Part shown: positions 24,826 through 34,902 of the stretch, piece after piece
How positions within the stretch are numbered: the first letter of the stretch is position 1
Layout of the letters: each line of letters opens with the position of its first letter
Assembly (NCBI GenBank): GCA_947095585.1
Contig: OX352764.1
Coordinates: forward strand, 69,025,536 to 69,089,535
Direction of reading: 5' to 3'
From: Nephrocerus scutellatus
Lineage: Eukaryota; Arthropoda; Insecta; Diptera; Pipunculidae
Length of the DNA: 64,000 bases
The notes under the pieces: model-generated
Database searches by the model: none
Told to the model about the DNA's origin: nothing
What the model saw: the letters and a program-made list of their open reading frames with translations, nothing else
Position numbers and translations under genes: made by a program

Positions 24826-25147
24826 AAATCCTACCGCAAAGGACTTTCCGAGGATTCTCTCCGCTCATGCGAGCTAGGTGTCCTTCCCACCGGAGCCTAC
24901 CGAGCTTAATTTTCTTCACGATGTCGACATCGCGGTAACGCTCGTAGACCTCATCATTATAGAGTCTCCGGAATCGTCCTTCCTCACATACGGGGCCAAC
25001 AATTCTCCGTAAGACTTTTCTCTCGAACGCGGCTAAGAGGTCAGAATGCTTTTTGCTAAGCACCCAAGTCGCAGACCATATGTGCAATGACCATTGTCTT
25101 ATATAGCTTGGATTTTATGGTTAAATTCCTCGATTTGAAGAGACTTG
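24826..25147 (-). pseudogene. RT C-terminal block of family A LINE, copy 3
   Basis: The 24803-25087 frame contains LSKKHSDLLAAFERKVLRRI and GRLRWEGHLARMSGE, nearly identical to 21222-21500. LINE homology stops near 24826, about 15 bp past the FCGR-type block, so the end of the protein and the 3' UTR are absent. Confidence 0.85.
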
Positions 25148-25903
25148 ACAGTGTGAAGGGAGCGTACCAGCACTCACGTAGTATGCAAGGCTAGATCGAA
25201 TTTTTTATTCCTATAGTCCCAATTAATTGCATTCCTCATATTGCCTTCTGCATAGGAACCGCAATTAAAATATTAAAGTAGTAACACTCAACAAGTGAAA
25301 AAAAAAGAGTCTTATTACTCTGTTGGCACACTCCATGCATGAGCCCGATAGCATACAACGTAATGATGGCACGATCGGCGGTCGGTTGCTTATGACAACC
25401 TAATGCACAGAAAGCATTATAAGCAAGAGAGCGCTGATCATAAAAAAAGAACGTTCGGTCACTTACCCTCTCTGTGCATTGCGCTGACCGAGCATGTAAT
25501 AGAATTATGAATAAAATAATTAGGTCACTTACCTGCGCTAGTAAATATGTCACATCAGTAACATAGGCAAGCGACCCAAAGCACTTAAGAATGTTCGGTA
25601 TGGTATGCAATAATGCAATAATGCTGACAAGCACAATATGGAGTATTGGTTCGGGAATCGATCCAGACGGTATGTATGTGTAGACATTTTATATACATAT
25701 TTACATTTTACTATATACCATGTTTTTGAGTCTTCAGACTACTATAAATAAGCACAAAAATTCTAATAATGTTATAATTCAATCTTGGACAGACTGCTGC
25801 CAAAGGTTTGAGTCAGGGGCGTGACAGCCTAGACGAGGGAAACTGATAATATTGTACGAGTATATTTTGGACTGGGGACACAGCAAAAAAAATATTACAA
25901 CTG
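25148..25903. repeat. Target-site duplication pair around solo LTR (ACAG / ACTG)
   Basis: ACAG at 25148-25151 and ACTG at 25900-25903 flank the insert. Copies 1 and 2 of the LINE show the unoccupied sequence GACAGACTATAG / GACAGACATAG, so one 4-bp duplication with a later substitution fits. Confidence 0.5.
25152..25899. mobile_element. Solo-LTR-like insertion (~748 bp)
   Basis: The insert interrupts LINE copy 3 exactly between sequences that are adjacent in copies 1 and 2. It begins TGTGAAGGGAGC and ends AATATTACA, giving the TGT...ACA ends of LTRs. It contains no RT, integrase or gag motif. The 132-aa minus-strand open frame at 25236-25634 has no signature and is probably incidental. A 4-bp duplication would fit Gypsy-type integration, but family and orientation are undetermined because the TG/CA ends read the same on both strands. 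Confidence 0.6.
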
Positions 25904-26700
25904 ACTATAGTAGGCTTTGTTGGCTTTAAGCAACTGTAAGCGTAAGAGTGTCTGCGTAAGCCAGCATCTGAATAGACTTGTAGAGGATTATTCCTCTCGC
26001 CGTTACGTCAGAGTCTCGGATTACTTTCTTCAACGCCAGGTTGAAGAGGACGCAGGCCAGTTCATCCCCTTGTCGGAACCCTTTATAGATGTTGAATGTG
26101 CTTGGTAGTGATCCGGATGTTTTTACTTCTTATAGCATTGGTCATGGTCAACCTACATAGTCGTGTCAGTTTCTTTGAGATGCCGAATTCTCTCATGGCT
26201 TTATAAAGTTATACTCTGGCTATTCTATCATAGGCGGCTTTAAAGTCTATAAAAAGATGGTGTAGTAAGTTTTGAAACTCTAGACATTTTTCCATCACCT
26301 ACCTAAGGGTGTAAATCTGATCAGTTGTTGATTTGCCTGGGATGAAGCCACACTAATATGGACCAATGATCCCTTTATCGTATGGGGCTCTCCTGTCTTG
26401 ATGGATAGAGTAGAAAATCTTATACGCGGTACTCAACAACGTTATACCACGATAATTGTTGCAGTTGTGATATCTTCTTTCTTATGTATGGCTCACAGGA
26501 TGCCTCTTCGCCAGTATTCTGGCATCGCTTCTTCCTCCCATACTTGCACTATTAGTTCATGAATTGCTTGGTGTATTCATGGGCCTCCTGTTTTGTTTAG
26601 CTCCGCTGGGATACTATCAGATCCCGTGGCCTTATTATTTTTTAGCCGATTTATCGCTCTACTAACTTCGTCTATGCTTGGTGGCGTCCTACCGCTTGAC
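25904..26700 (-). pseudogene. RT core of family A LINE, copy 3
   Basis: The frame begins TPPSIDEVSRAINRLKNNKA near 26690. Motif A is preserved as FIDFKAAYD near 26245 (more than in copy 2) but is followed by a stop. At 25945 the active site breaks off after YAD: a deletion of ~230 bp joins it to the sequence before the C-terminal block. Stops and shifts are present throughout. Confidence 0.8.
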
Positions 26701-27500
26701 CGTAGTTGTTTCTGGTCTCTTCGTTGCGAAGGGCAGCCGTGTTGACTCGAATTGATTCGCGGATGCTGTCTTTCTTGATGATGCAATCCGCGCTCGGAGC
26801 AACATACCAACAAGATAGTAGTCCGAGTCGACGTTGGCACCTCGGTACGATCGTACGGTCATAAGATTCGGGTTGTTGCGGCGGTCTATCAACACGTGGT
26901 CTATTTGGTTGCGAGTGGCTTCATCAGGAGATACCCAGGTGTATTTGTGGATATTTTTACGCGCAAACCTTGTAATCGCAACGACCAAATTATTGCTTGC
27001 TGCCATCTCTATGAATCGTTGTCCATTTTCATTAGTGTTCTCGTGTAAGCTATGGGTGCCAATGTACTGCCTGAATACTGGCTCCCTACCTATTTTGGCA
27101 TTTATATCCCCCAGAATTATTTTTACGTCATACTGAGGACAGGCATAGAGTTCCCGTTCGACCGATTCAAAAAATTCTTCTTTTCATCATATGGGGAATC
27201 ATCTGTAAGTGCGTGGACGTCTTATGTTTTTAAATCGGCCCGCGAAAACTGCAAAGCCGTTCATTCACTGCTTTAAATCCGATAACGGTGGGTGTCATTC
27301 TTTTGCTGACTAGAAACCCCACCCCGAGCACATGATGTCTTGCATGACAGCTGTAATATATGTCATATTCTGTTTTTTGTAAGACACCATTCCCCTTCCA
27401 TCGCATCTTCTGAATTGCTGTTATGTCAGCATTATATTTGGACAGGTTATCGGCTAGCTGCTGTGTAGCTCGAGCACTGTGAGCGTACGTTCCATGAGAA
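26700..27500 (-). pseudogene. Endonuclease of family A LINE, copy 3
   Basis: The frame 26689-27006 has NNLVVAITRFARKNIHKYTW, RNQIDHVLIDRRNN and DSDYY. Upstream, SWNVRS near 27490 and QKMRWKGNG near 27405 supply the N-terminal motifs. The SDHY-type histidine reads Y here. At ~26700 the end of the endonuclease is joined directly to the RT block PPSIDEV, so ~530 bp of linker present in copy 2 (about 19580-20130) has been deleted. Confidence 0.8.
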
Positions 27501-27789
27501 AATTATTAAATCGTATAGCCGTTTTCGTTGCCGTAGTCGTCGTCGTTCATCAGTGTATCGTAGGCTGATTTTGGGTTCTGCATTATGGTTTTTTACGGGC
27601 GAGGTTATTGGTCTCGCGCCAACCTTACTTTGAAGGAACTAGCCCGATCATTTCGCTTTTCCTCTACCGGAGGATAATTACCAGCGGCCACCACGTGGAG
27701 GTTTGATCGCAGATAGTCAGAGATAGGGTCGGCCACATGCATTTCTGAAGAATTCTGTGTGTGGCCCTACTTTGCTGATGGCTGACCGC

Positions 27790-27800
27790 CAATAGGAGTT
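27790..27800 (+). repeat. Target-site duplication, left (CAATAGGAGTT)
   Basis: This 11-bp sequence is repeated exactly at 33128-33138, bracketing the LOA element. Confidence 0.9.
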
Positions 27801-27818
27801 TTTTTTTTTTTTTTTTTT
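27801..27818 (-). other. Poly(A) tail of LOA element (poly-T on + strand)
   Basis: There is a run of 20 T at 27799-27818, of which the last two bases of the duplication contribute two. It marks the 3' end of the retrotransposed RNA. Confidence 0.9.
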
Positions 27819-27949
27819 GAAAAACCCTAGTCCAAGTGACTGACACCGCGACCTAAAAGACCTATTGTATCAATAGCGCATTAATTGTCTAATAGACATA
27901 CCACTTTCCTAATAAAAGACAGAATGTCCTAAGTGCTGGGCATTCGCAG

Positions 27950-28025
27950 AGAACATGTTTGGATGACTCCTCTTCCTCCACACAGAGCCCACACCAATTT
28001 TGTTAAGATGATATCTTAAGCCATA
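27950..28025 (-). pseudogene. C-terminal zinc-knuckle-like motif of LOA ORF2
   Basis: In one minus-strand frame the residues CGLCVEEEESSKHVLCECPA appear, i.e. Cx2C...HxxCxC, preceded by LTGHYGLRYHL near 28020. A cysteine/histidine cluster at the end of ORF2 is known in LOA, R1 and Jockey-related LINEs. It is out of frame with the RNase H ORF here. Confidence 0.6.
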
Positions 28026-28083
28026 ATGGCCAGTTAGAAAACTTACTAATGCTGCCTTTATCTAGATATAGGATATCTTTATT

Positions 28084-28602
28084 TTAGAAGGGTCTGATCA
28101 GTTGTTTAGATTGCCTTAGGCCCGGGATATTTTCCCATTTAGCAAGGCGAAGCCTGCCCTCCCAACTGTTAATCAGCCCTGTGGCGGCACTCCAATTGAA
28201 GCCGCAAAAGGGTTCAGGTCCTATGAACGCAGTTTCAGAACCGGCCCTAGCCAGTTCATCTGCGGCTTCGTTGCTTGCAATACCTCGATGACCTGGTACC
28301 CAACCGAGCTTAACCTCGTTGTGTCTGGCCAGAGATTGCAATGCATCATAGCAGCTTTTAACTGTTAACGAGTCTATTGAGTTGGACGACAGAGCTTTAA
28401 GTGCTGCCTGGCTAATTGAATAGATATAAATTCTCGCGCCCTTAACGCCTTTACTGAGGTTTATCCTAGCGCAGATCTCTATGGCATGGAGTTCGGCTTG
28501 GAAGACCGTGGGGCTTACTCCCATTGGTATCGAGACCTTTGTGTTAGGTCCATAGACACCAGAACCAACTCCAGAATCCAACTTGGATCCATCAGTGACC
28601 AA
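28084..28602 (-). pseudogene. RNase H domain of LOA ORF2
   Basis: This degrades the RNA strand of the RNA-DNA hybrid during retrotransposition. The 172-aa frame has VTDGSKLDSGVGSGVYG (first catalytic Asp), FQAELHAIEIC (Glu) and NEAADELARAG (last Asp). The third acidic residue is missing: where the family has a DSQ motif, this copy reads YSISQAALKAL, an Asp-to-Ile change near 28405. The domain follows the RT frame 28515-28805 with a frameshift at ~28590. Even if translated, this copy would be catalytically impaired. Confidence 0.9.
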
Positions 28603-28833
28603 ACCAGACCATTAACGTCTAGTGTCGGAACACCATTCGACCAGCTTGCACGGTCTAAGATTTCTACCTCGAATAACCTGCCGAAACAGTACTCCTTGAC
28701 CATAACGTCCGATATTGTGCAGAACATGTCTCTTTCGGGAATTGACTTGAGAATTCTTAGGTGTCCCTCAAGGTCGCCTGGCTTATACTTATATTCTAGT
28801 TGCAACTTTATAGCGCATCTAGCAGCAGTCTTC

Positions 28834-30191
28834 CTAATGAAGATTTGTAGCTTCTAAAGCTGTCGTTGGGCAGGTACGCATAACTCTTGTAATACCTAGA
28901 AAGGCAATTCTTTGAAGCTTCTGAAGCTCGTTTGCCGTTGTCCTTTCGAGTACCTTGGGCCACCAAACTATGGCCGCGTACGAGATTATGGGTCTCATCA
29001 TCATTGTATACATCCAATGTATCATATTAGGATTGAGGCCCCAGGTTCTGCCGTAAAGTCTTCTGCAGGCCCATAAGGCCCGTGTAGCGCGTTTAGTAGC
29101 AGACTTGATATGAGAATTCCAGTTAAGTCTTTTATCAAGGATGACACCGAGGTATTTGACCTCGCTGGAATACGTTAGAGTGGTGCCTTTTAAGATGATT
29201 TGTCCTAAGTCAACCAATCTTCTTTTGTGAAAGGCACTAGAACCGTTTTGCAAGGATTGATGGATAACCCTTCCCTGCTGCACCAGTCCAAAACTTGTGA
29301 AAGAGCACCTTGCATGACAGCAGAAATGGTCGTGCAGCGTTTGCCCCTAATAATAATCGCCAAGTCATCAGCATAGCCAATGGCGATGTAGCCTGATCTG
29401 TGTAGATCAACCAAAAGATCGTCTATGACTAGTGACCACAAAAGGGGAGAGAGGACTCCTCCTTGGGGACAACCCTTGACTGCGGTCACAGACACTGACA
29501 CTCCTCCTGAGGATGAAGTGATATCTCGACTCTCAAGCATAACCCTAATCCATAGATTGGTCGAGACTTTGATGCCCTTGTAACTAATAGCTCTCTCTAT
29601 TGAGTCATAGCCTGTGTTATCGAAGGCGCCTTCAATGTCAAGGAATGCACACAAAGCAACCTCCTTGGATCGAAAAGTTCCTTCTATCTTCTTAACAAGA
29701 TAGTGGAGTGCACCTTCAGTGATTTTGCCTTTTCTGTATGCAAACTGACTTGAGTGCAGAGGGACAGACCGCCTCTAGCCGACCTCTGATATGAACATCA
29801 ATGCGTCTTTCCATGATTTTAAAGACAAAAGATGTTAGACTGATTGGTCTGTAAGATTTAGGTAGCTCGCTAGGCCTATTGCCTGGTTTGGTTGGATGTA
29901 TCCCCAATTGTAGCTTGCTCTAAATAATACAATCAAGCTTGGCAGGATTGCATCGATCACCTTTTGTAGAAGAGCAGGAAAGATGCCATCCCCACCAGGG
30001 GCTTTGAATGGTTTAAAGGAGCCTACTGCCCATCTGACCTTATCTGGGGTGAAAATCTTACCAGATAAACTACTTGTTCTACACTGTGTTACACTGTTAT
30101 AAGAGCCGGGGAAATGAACATGAAGAAGCGTTCTCAGTGTATCCTCACGGTCCGTCGTGTAGGTGCAATCAGTCTTTTTCAACAGACCCAC
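28834..30191 (-). pseudogene. Reverse transcriptase of LOA ORF2
   Basis: Fragments in order: 30191-29835 (FTPDKVRWAVGSFKPFKAPG, with GDGIFPALL), 29907-29716 (LPKSYRPISLTSFVFKIMER), 29654-29205 (motif A FLDIEGAFD, GCPQGGVLSPLLW, catalytic YADD near 29360) and 29283-28834 (KYLGVILDKRLNWNSHI thumb, then AIVWWPKVLERT). Both catalytic aspartate motifs are intact. Frameshifts lie near 30235 and 29890, the latter with apparent loss of some residues between NWGYIQP and the RPSELPK block, and others near 29720 and 29210. Confidence 0.9.
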
Positions 30192-30231
30192 ACAATTTGT
30201 CTGATCTCTTACAAGTGCCTTGTGGATTCGT

Positions 30232-30600
30232 TCAGCAATAATTCCTCCACGTGGCCCGTTTAGATCGTCTTAATTTAGAGTTATACTCTGTGAGGGCGAA
30301 CTTGTATTCATCCCAACTCTTCGTGCGTTTAGCAGAGTTGAAGAGCCTTCTAACCTTCCTTCTAAGTTTGTCCAGTTGGTCATTCCACCAGGGAACTTTA
30401 CGTTTGCAAAGGTTGGTTTTGACGACACAACTGTCATGATAGGAAGCAAGTAGTATATTATTTACTTGATAAGCAGCATCGTCTAGGTCCTCAATGGAAT
30501 CAATAGGTGAGACAAGCATATCTAATTTTGAGAGGACTAGTCCTCGATATAGATTCCAGTCCGTTGACATAGGATCATATCTGGGTGAGGCATGTGCCAA
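30232..30600 (-). pseudogene. EN-RT linker of LOA ORF2
   Basis: The frame has CKRKVPWWNDQLDKLRRKVR, where the K-PWW-L motif is typical between endonuclease and RT of I/LOA/Jockey-like LINEs, followed by a basic helical stretch (LRRSKRATWRNYC). It ends at a frameshift, and the RT continues in another frame from 30191. Confidence 0.8.
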
Positions 30601-31247
30601 AGCGCCTGGAATGTCAAACCTAATGTGTTGATGGTCTGACAGCGAGGCCTCGTCTGATACATGCCAATTTGCAAAGGAGTTGGAGATAAATGGACTTGCG
30701 AGTGTGAGATCTAATACCTCTTCGCGAATCGCATTTATGAAGGTTGGTTTAGAGCCCTTGTTCAGAATATCTACATTATTACTAATAAGATAATCTAAAA
30801 GACACTCACCCCTTCGATTGATACCGCTGCTGCCTCAGACCTCATGGTGTGCATTGGCATCACATCCTATAAGGAATTGGATGTTCCGATTTTTGCAGTG
30901 CGTTATTAGATTTTGCACTGTGTGCTGAGGCACATACTATGTTTTTGTTTCCCCCTTTCAGTCGGAACTTTCACTAGTACGGCAACAAGGTCTCTTGTTA
31001 TAAATTCTGGAAGGGGAAGAAAGTTAACATTAGATCTGATAAGGCAGGCCGCCCTTGGTACAGCCTCCACACATTTAACTATCAACCTACCTGTCCCATC
31101 CTGTAGACCTTTCACCTGTCCGCTAATAGCACAAAGCTCCTGGATGAGGCCAAGTGCTATATTCTCCTCGACGAATCTATTGCTAAGTGTAGCGGACGCC
31201 CCCTTAGCATGATGCAGATTCGGTTGTAGCACCTTTATGGTGCTCAT
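30600..31247 (-). pseudogene. APE endonuclease of LOA ORF2
   Basis: The ORF2 start region (31247) has KVLQPNLHHAKGASA and LGLIQE, the Asn- and Glu-bearing motifs of APE endonucleases. After a frameshift near 30910, another frame supplies FLIGCDANAHH, RRGECLLDYL, KPTFI and LDLTLAS with SDH (near 30630). A TGA follows NAHHEV where family members normally carry Trp, consistent with a single TGG-to-TGA change. The start codon lies ~70 bp after the ORF1 stop. Confidence 0.85.
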
Positions 31248-31317
31248 CCTTCCTCCTTCTGAGAAAGGGCCTGCCGGATTAGAACCGCTTTCTTGGAGCC
31301 CGTTGGTCTTCCTTTGC

Positions 31318-32846
31318 CTAACTTACTCTTTGGAGCAAGTGCAGCTCTTGCTGCGTATTTCCATTTCTGGAAAGATTTGATCCAGATGGCTTGGTAGCCT
31401 TGCTGGACGACGGAGCTGGTCGAACTGCCAGCTTTGATGTTTCGGTTCCGAACCCGCTGTGGTCAACCTGCCCGGAAGAGCTGGTGACCGAAGAGTCAGC
31501 CTTTTTTATCGCGGGCTCTGGGTCGGAGCCACTCAGACTAGCTGGCTCAGTGGTATTTTGAGTGGAGCTGTCTGTATTCGAGGTACCTTGGTCAGATACT
31601 GAGTTCTTATCGGTGCTCTTAAGAATCATCTTAATCTGACCAAAGCGGTACCCTATAACGCCTTTGTAGACGATAAGCCTAGTCATGGAGGCGTCATCAA
31701 CCGCCATTATGAGATGAAGGAGCGCACCTTCCTTCTTTCTCTGTACCACCTTCCATGAAATGGCATTTAACCCTTCGTTTTGGGCCTCGATTGTGGCCAG
31801 AACCTTCTCTGAAGGGAGCTCAATACTTTGTGGAAAGAACCCATGGACGATATGTGTCTTCGGGAACGATCCCTCTTCCACTAACATCACATCCAGTCCA
31901 CTCTTGGCTTTTATTTAATTGAAATTGGAGCGCATCCACCCGGCAGTAGAGCTATCTGAACAGATGAAAACTATCCATCCCGATGTCGGATACGATCCGG
32001 TGAAACGCGGCCAAACGCCGCAGCCGATCATCTCAATCGAGATGTCGATAACCGCCTCTTGAAGGTGAGCAAATTGCTCCTTTGTCAGCGGTTTCTTCGA
32101 CAGGTCGATCGGGACAACCCCTAGTCTGGCAGCACTGGTCACTTGACTAAAAGTGGGAATGTCAGGTGAGGGCCCTGCTCTGGCCTTTTTAGCGGCCGAT
32201 GTGGTGTCTGGTCTTCCGACCTGACGCGTTTAACAACGCTCTTAATGGGAGGCGCTGCTTTGGCAAAAACAAGAGCACTGTCTCTGTCTTTCCCTATGCG
32301 AAAAGCATGCTTAAAACGTCTTTTTTCCCTCGAGGTTAGCTTGACATAAGCCTGTTGTTGGATCTGCATTCCCCCTAATGCGATCCCAACCGAGGAACAA
32401 CCGGATTTCTCCGAAATGACGCTAATGGTGTCGACAACTTCGGATGTGTCAGACTCGGATGTATTCGAATCCACACCATTGTTGCCAACATCTATACGAG
32501 AGGTTGTGGTCAACACGGGGTTGACCGTCGGAAGGGAATCAGTTCCTGACGAGGTTTCGAGTGGCACAGAAGCACATCTCGAAATTGGTGTCACCACTGG
32601 GATGACTGTCAGGGGCACAGAAGCCTCTGACCCTACAACGGGCCGCTCTAACGCAGGTACCGAGGTTGATGCGATTGGAGATGCATCGGTCTCATAAGTA
32701 ATTTTTGGATAATCAATAATTCCCACGAGTATCCGGGAAAGTATATCACCCATGGTAGTGCCCGGTATACCATGAGAAGACCGGTTAAAATCGGAGGTGG
32801 CCAGGTATCCGAAGTCCCGTGCTAGCGACCAACAACTCGTGGCCAT
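31318..32846 (-). pseudogene. LOA ORF1 (DUF4780-like nucleic-acid-binding protein)
   Basis: ORF1 proteins of LINEs coat the RNA. Three frame pieces are visible. 32846-32139 has a Ser/Thr/Val-rich N-terminus and a basic SREKRRFKHAFRIGKD block. 32142-31915 has LTKEQFAHLQEAVIDI and GSYPTSGWIVFICSD. 31890-31318 has PKTHIVHGFFPQSIELP, SWKVVQRKKEGALLHLIMAV and YRFGQIKMIL, then a low-complexity Ser-rich tail. The second and third pieces share one frame, separated by a single TAA (near 31915), and together look like a DUF4780 domain. The first and second are separated by a frameshift near 32140. The domain assignment is from memory of the family pattern. Confidence 0.8.
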
Positions 32847-33127
32847 ACATCCCTCGGCGCACGTGTCTCACCACTGGATTTAGGATTTTTTAGTCTATCG
32901 AGGTTTACTCCTCTACTTAATTAACTGAGGATAGGGTTGCGCCGTTACCCCAAACCCTCCTCCTTTACCCGGGCTTGGGACCGTCATGCTGCCTACGTAC
33001 TAGGAGAGGTGGTCGCCCCGTCCTCTTGCCAAATCACGCCTTATCCTCTCTAAAGAGTGAACAGACGTAATTTGTAACCAACTCTGAGACTACCCCCTCT
33101 CTCACACGACGGAAACAAGGCGGAGTT

Positions 33128-33138
33128 CAATAGGAGTT
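33128..33138 (+). repeat. Target-site duplication, right (CAATAGGAGTT)
   Basis: This is an exact match to 27790-27800. Beyond it the sequence continues as a HINE-like element (ACATATGTGTTTAAAA). Confidence 0.9.
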
Positions 33139-33476
33139 ACATATGTGTTTAAAATTTGAAGAAAATCTGGCAAGTTTTTACAAAATTTACATGGGCACCC
33201 CTCGCGTCTCAGGGCTCGATCACTCCAAAAAGTTTACAAACAAACTTGTCCATCACTGAATCACATGTGTTCAAGATTTGAAGAAAATCGAGACAGACAT
33301 GGGCACCCCTCGGCTCCCAAATATTAATAGAAAGTGCTGTCTCCGGAACTACACATGTGTTCAAAATTTCAATAAAATCGGGCTCTGGGAAGTTGGTTAA
33401 AAATTGATCACGAAATTCCACGACAAACCGACAGACCGACCGACATACTGACGTACCACCGGCAAGCGAAGTTATT
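33139..33476 (-). mobile_element. HINE-like element, copy 6 (truncated by earlier rearrangement)
   Basis: It contains ACATATGTG, GAAAATCTGGCAAG, CTCGATCACTCC and AAATCGGGCTCTGGGAAG, then AAAAATTGATCACGA and a CCGACAGACCGACCG microsatellite, ending GCAAGCGAAGTTATT. The far end, with the AATTCTCTAAT motif, is missing. Before the LOA insertion this element abutted family A copy 3. Confidence 0.65.
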
Positions 33477-34902
33477 AAAAATAATTTCTCCCTCCGTATT
33501 TATGTTCGTTATTACACACAGATATACATACCTAAAAACAGGCGACACATCGTAAATCATTCTGTAACAAAAAGAAAACTCTCATATATATTTATATGAT
33601 TTTCACACAAAAATGTGTTCCCTGATATCGAGAAAATTTCCTTACTCGGCTTAAGATCTTAACACAAACAGCATTTTTTATGTGCAAGCAGAATGATTTG
33701 AGCTTTCGTGAATCTTAATGAATTGTAAATATAATTAAAATGTTAAATGAATAAATATGTTAAAATGACGGCAGACCACTTTTAACTTCTAGTTATTCCG
33801 GATCGGATGTTTGCATTGGAAATAAAACCAAATGAATATAGTTCCTGTCACCATTTTAGAAATGTAAGATGACAAATTGTCCATTTGTCGCGATCCTTGG
33901 AAATGTCAACGATTTTCGATCATCATCTTAAATATTTTTACCGATGACGACGACAAAATTTATTTTAATGTTTTCAAGTTTTTAATAGGATTATTATTTT
34001 TAATATTTGGCTGTTTTATCAAAAGTAACTCGTTCACAATTAACGATTTTATAAAATTAATACGTTGACCATCATGCCTGTTGAGTGTTATGATAAGAAT
34101 ATTTAAAACAAAACCTTGAACTAACTTACAGGATTTAGGTCACAAGGTCAAGCATAAAATTTAAATAATGCAATGTTAAGGCGTATTAAAGCATATAAAC
34201 GATCTAAAGATTTTTATATAAGCGCTTTGCAAACTGCAAATTATTACAAAACAGATCTTTTATCATTGGAGAAATTAGAATGTCAAGCTTTAAGAATCTC
34301 ACGAATCAAATAGCATATTATTCTTGCTGTCAATAAAATAAAAAATAAATATAATAAATAGCTTGAAAGGGGAATTTTCGCAAGTTACACGAGTATGTTT
34401 GTATTTTTGTTATCAAAGGCAGTCGCAAAACTCCGCAGACCGCAAACACAAAAAGGTATCTTTTTGTTGTCTTCAATTGCTATAATTATACTCAAGTGAA
34501 AATAAAAACGAAAACAACAGATAGAAGCTTTTAATTTTTTGCTTCTAGCTGTATTGGGTTATATTATGTGACAAGGAGTGGCATGTCTTTTGAAGTGCAG
34601 ATATATAATAAGATAAGGTGGCATACACTTAAACCAGACCCTAATATAAATTTATTGTGGGTGTGCTTAGCAGTTGGAAATAATATAATACAATATTGGG
34701 GTTGGTCGTAGAGGAATATAAATTTAAAGGACTTTTAATGTAGCTTACGTTTCCTTAACTTTGCCTTTTTGGTTATATTAGATTGGTATGTGTTTTATGA
34801 GAATGTATTATATAACATACTTAGTTGTGGCAGAAACATTGTTGTTTTAACATTTTTGATTGTTATTTTAATTTGATAGAAAATAAAACCATTTAACATT
34901 AA
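33477..34902. other. AT-rich DNA, no gene recognised
   Basis: The open frame 33877-34068 is short, AT-driven and without motif. Confidence 0.45.

Larger units (their letters stand above)
24826..27790 (-). mobile_element. Non-LTR retrotransposon family A, copy 3 (rearranged)
   Basis: Minus-strand order: 5' leader with the same GGCGGTCAGCC start as copy 2 (27790), endonuclease to ~26690, RT from ~26690 to 25904, solo LTR insert (25152-25899), and RT C-terminus (25147 to ~24826). It ends in the RT C-terminus without the usual 3' tail, so the 3' end was lost after insertion. The leader encodes MQNPKSAYDTLMNDDDY and then SWNVRS, the N-terminal endonuclease motif missing in copy 2. Confidence 0.85.
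27801..33127 (-). mobile_element. LOA-clade non-LTR retrotransposon, complete length (~5.33 kb)
   Basis: Minus-strand order: ~280-bp 5' UTR (33127-32847), ORF1 (32846-31318), then ORF2 with APE endonuclease, RT, RNase H and a C-terminal CCHC-like knuckle (31247 to ~27950), short 3' UTR and poly(A). The exact 11-bp target-site duplication and the A tail show insertion by target-primed reverse transcription, apparently without 5' truncation. LOA assignment rests on the DUF4780-like ORF1 together with a fused RNase H. It inserted exactly between family A copy 3 and a HINE-like element. Both ORFs carry several disabling lesions, so it is no longer autonomous. Confidence 0.9.

Noticed and set aside
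25236..25634. 132-aa hydrophobic ORF on the minus strand, possible membrane protein
   Set aside because: It lies entirely inside the solo-LTR-like insert and has no recognisable family features.
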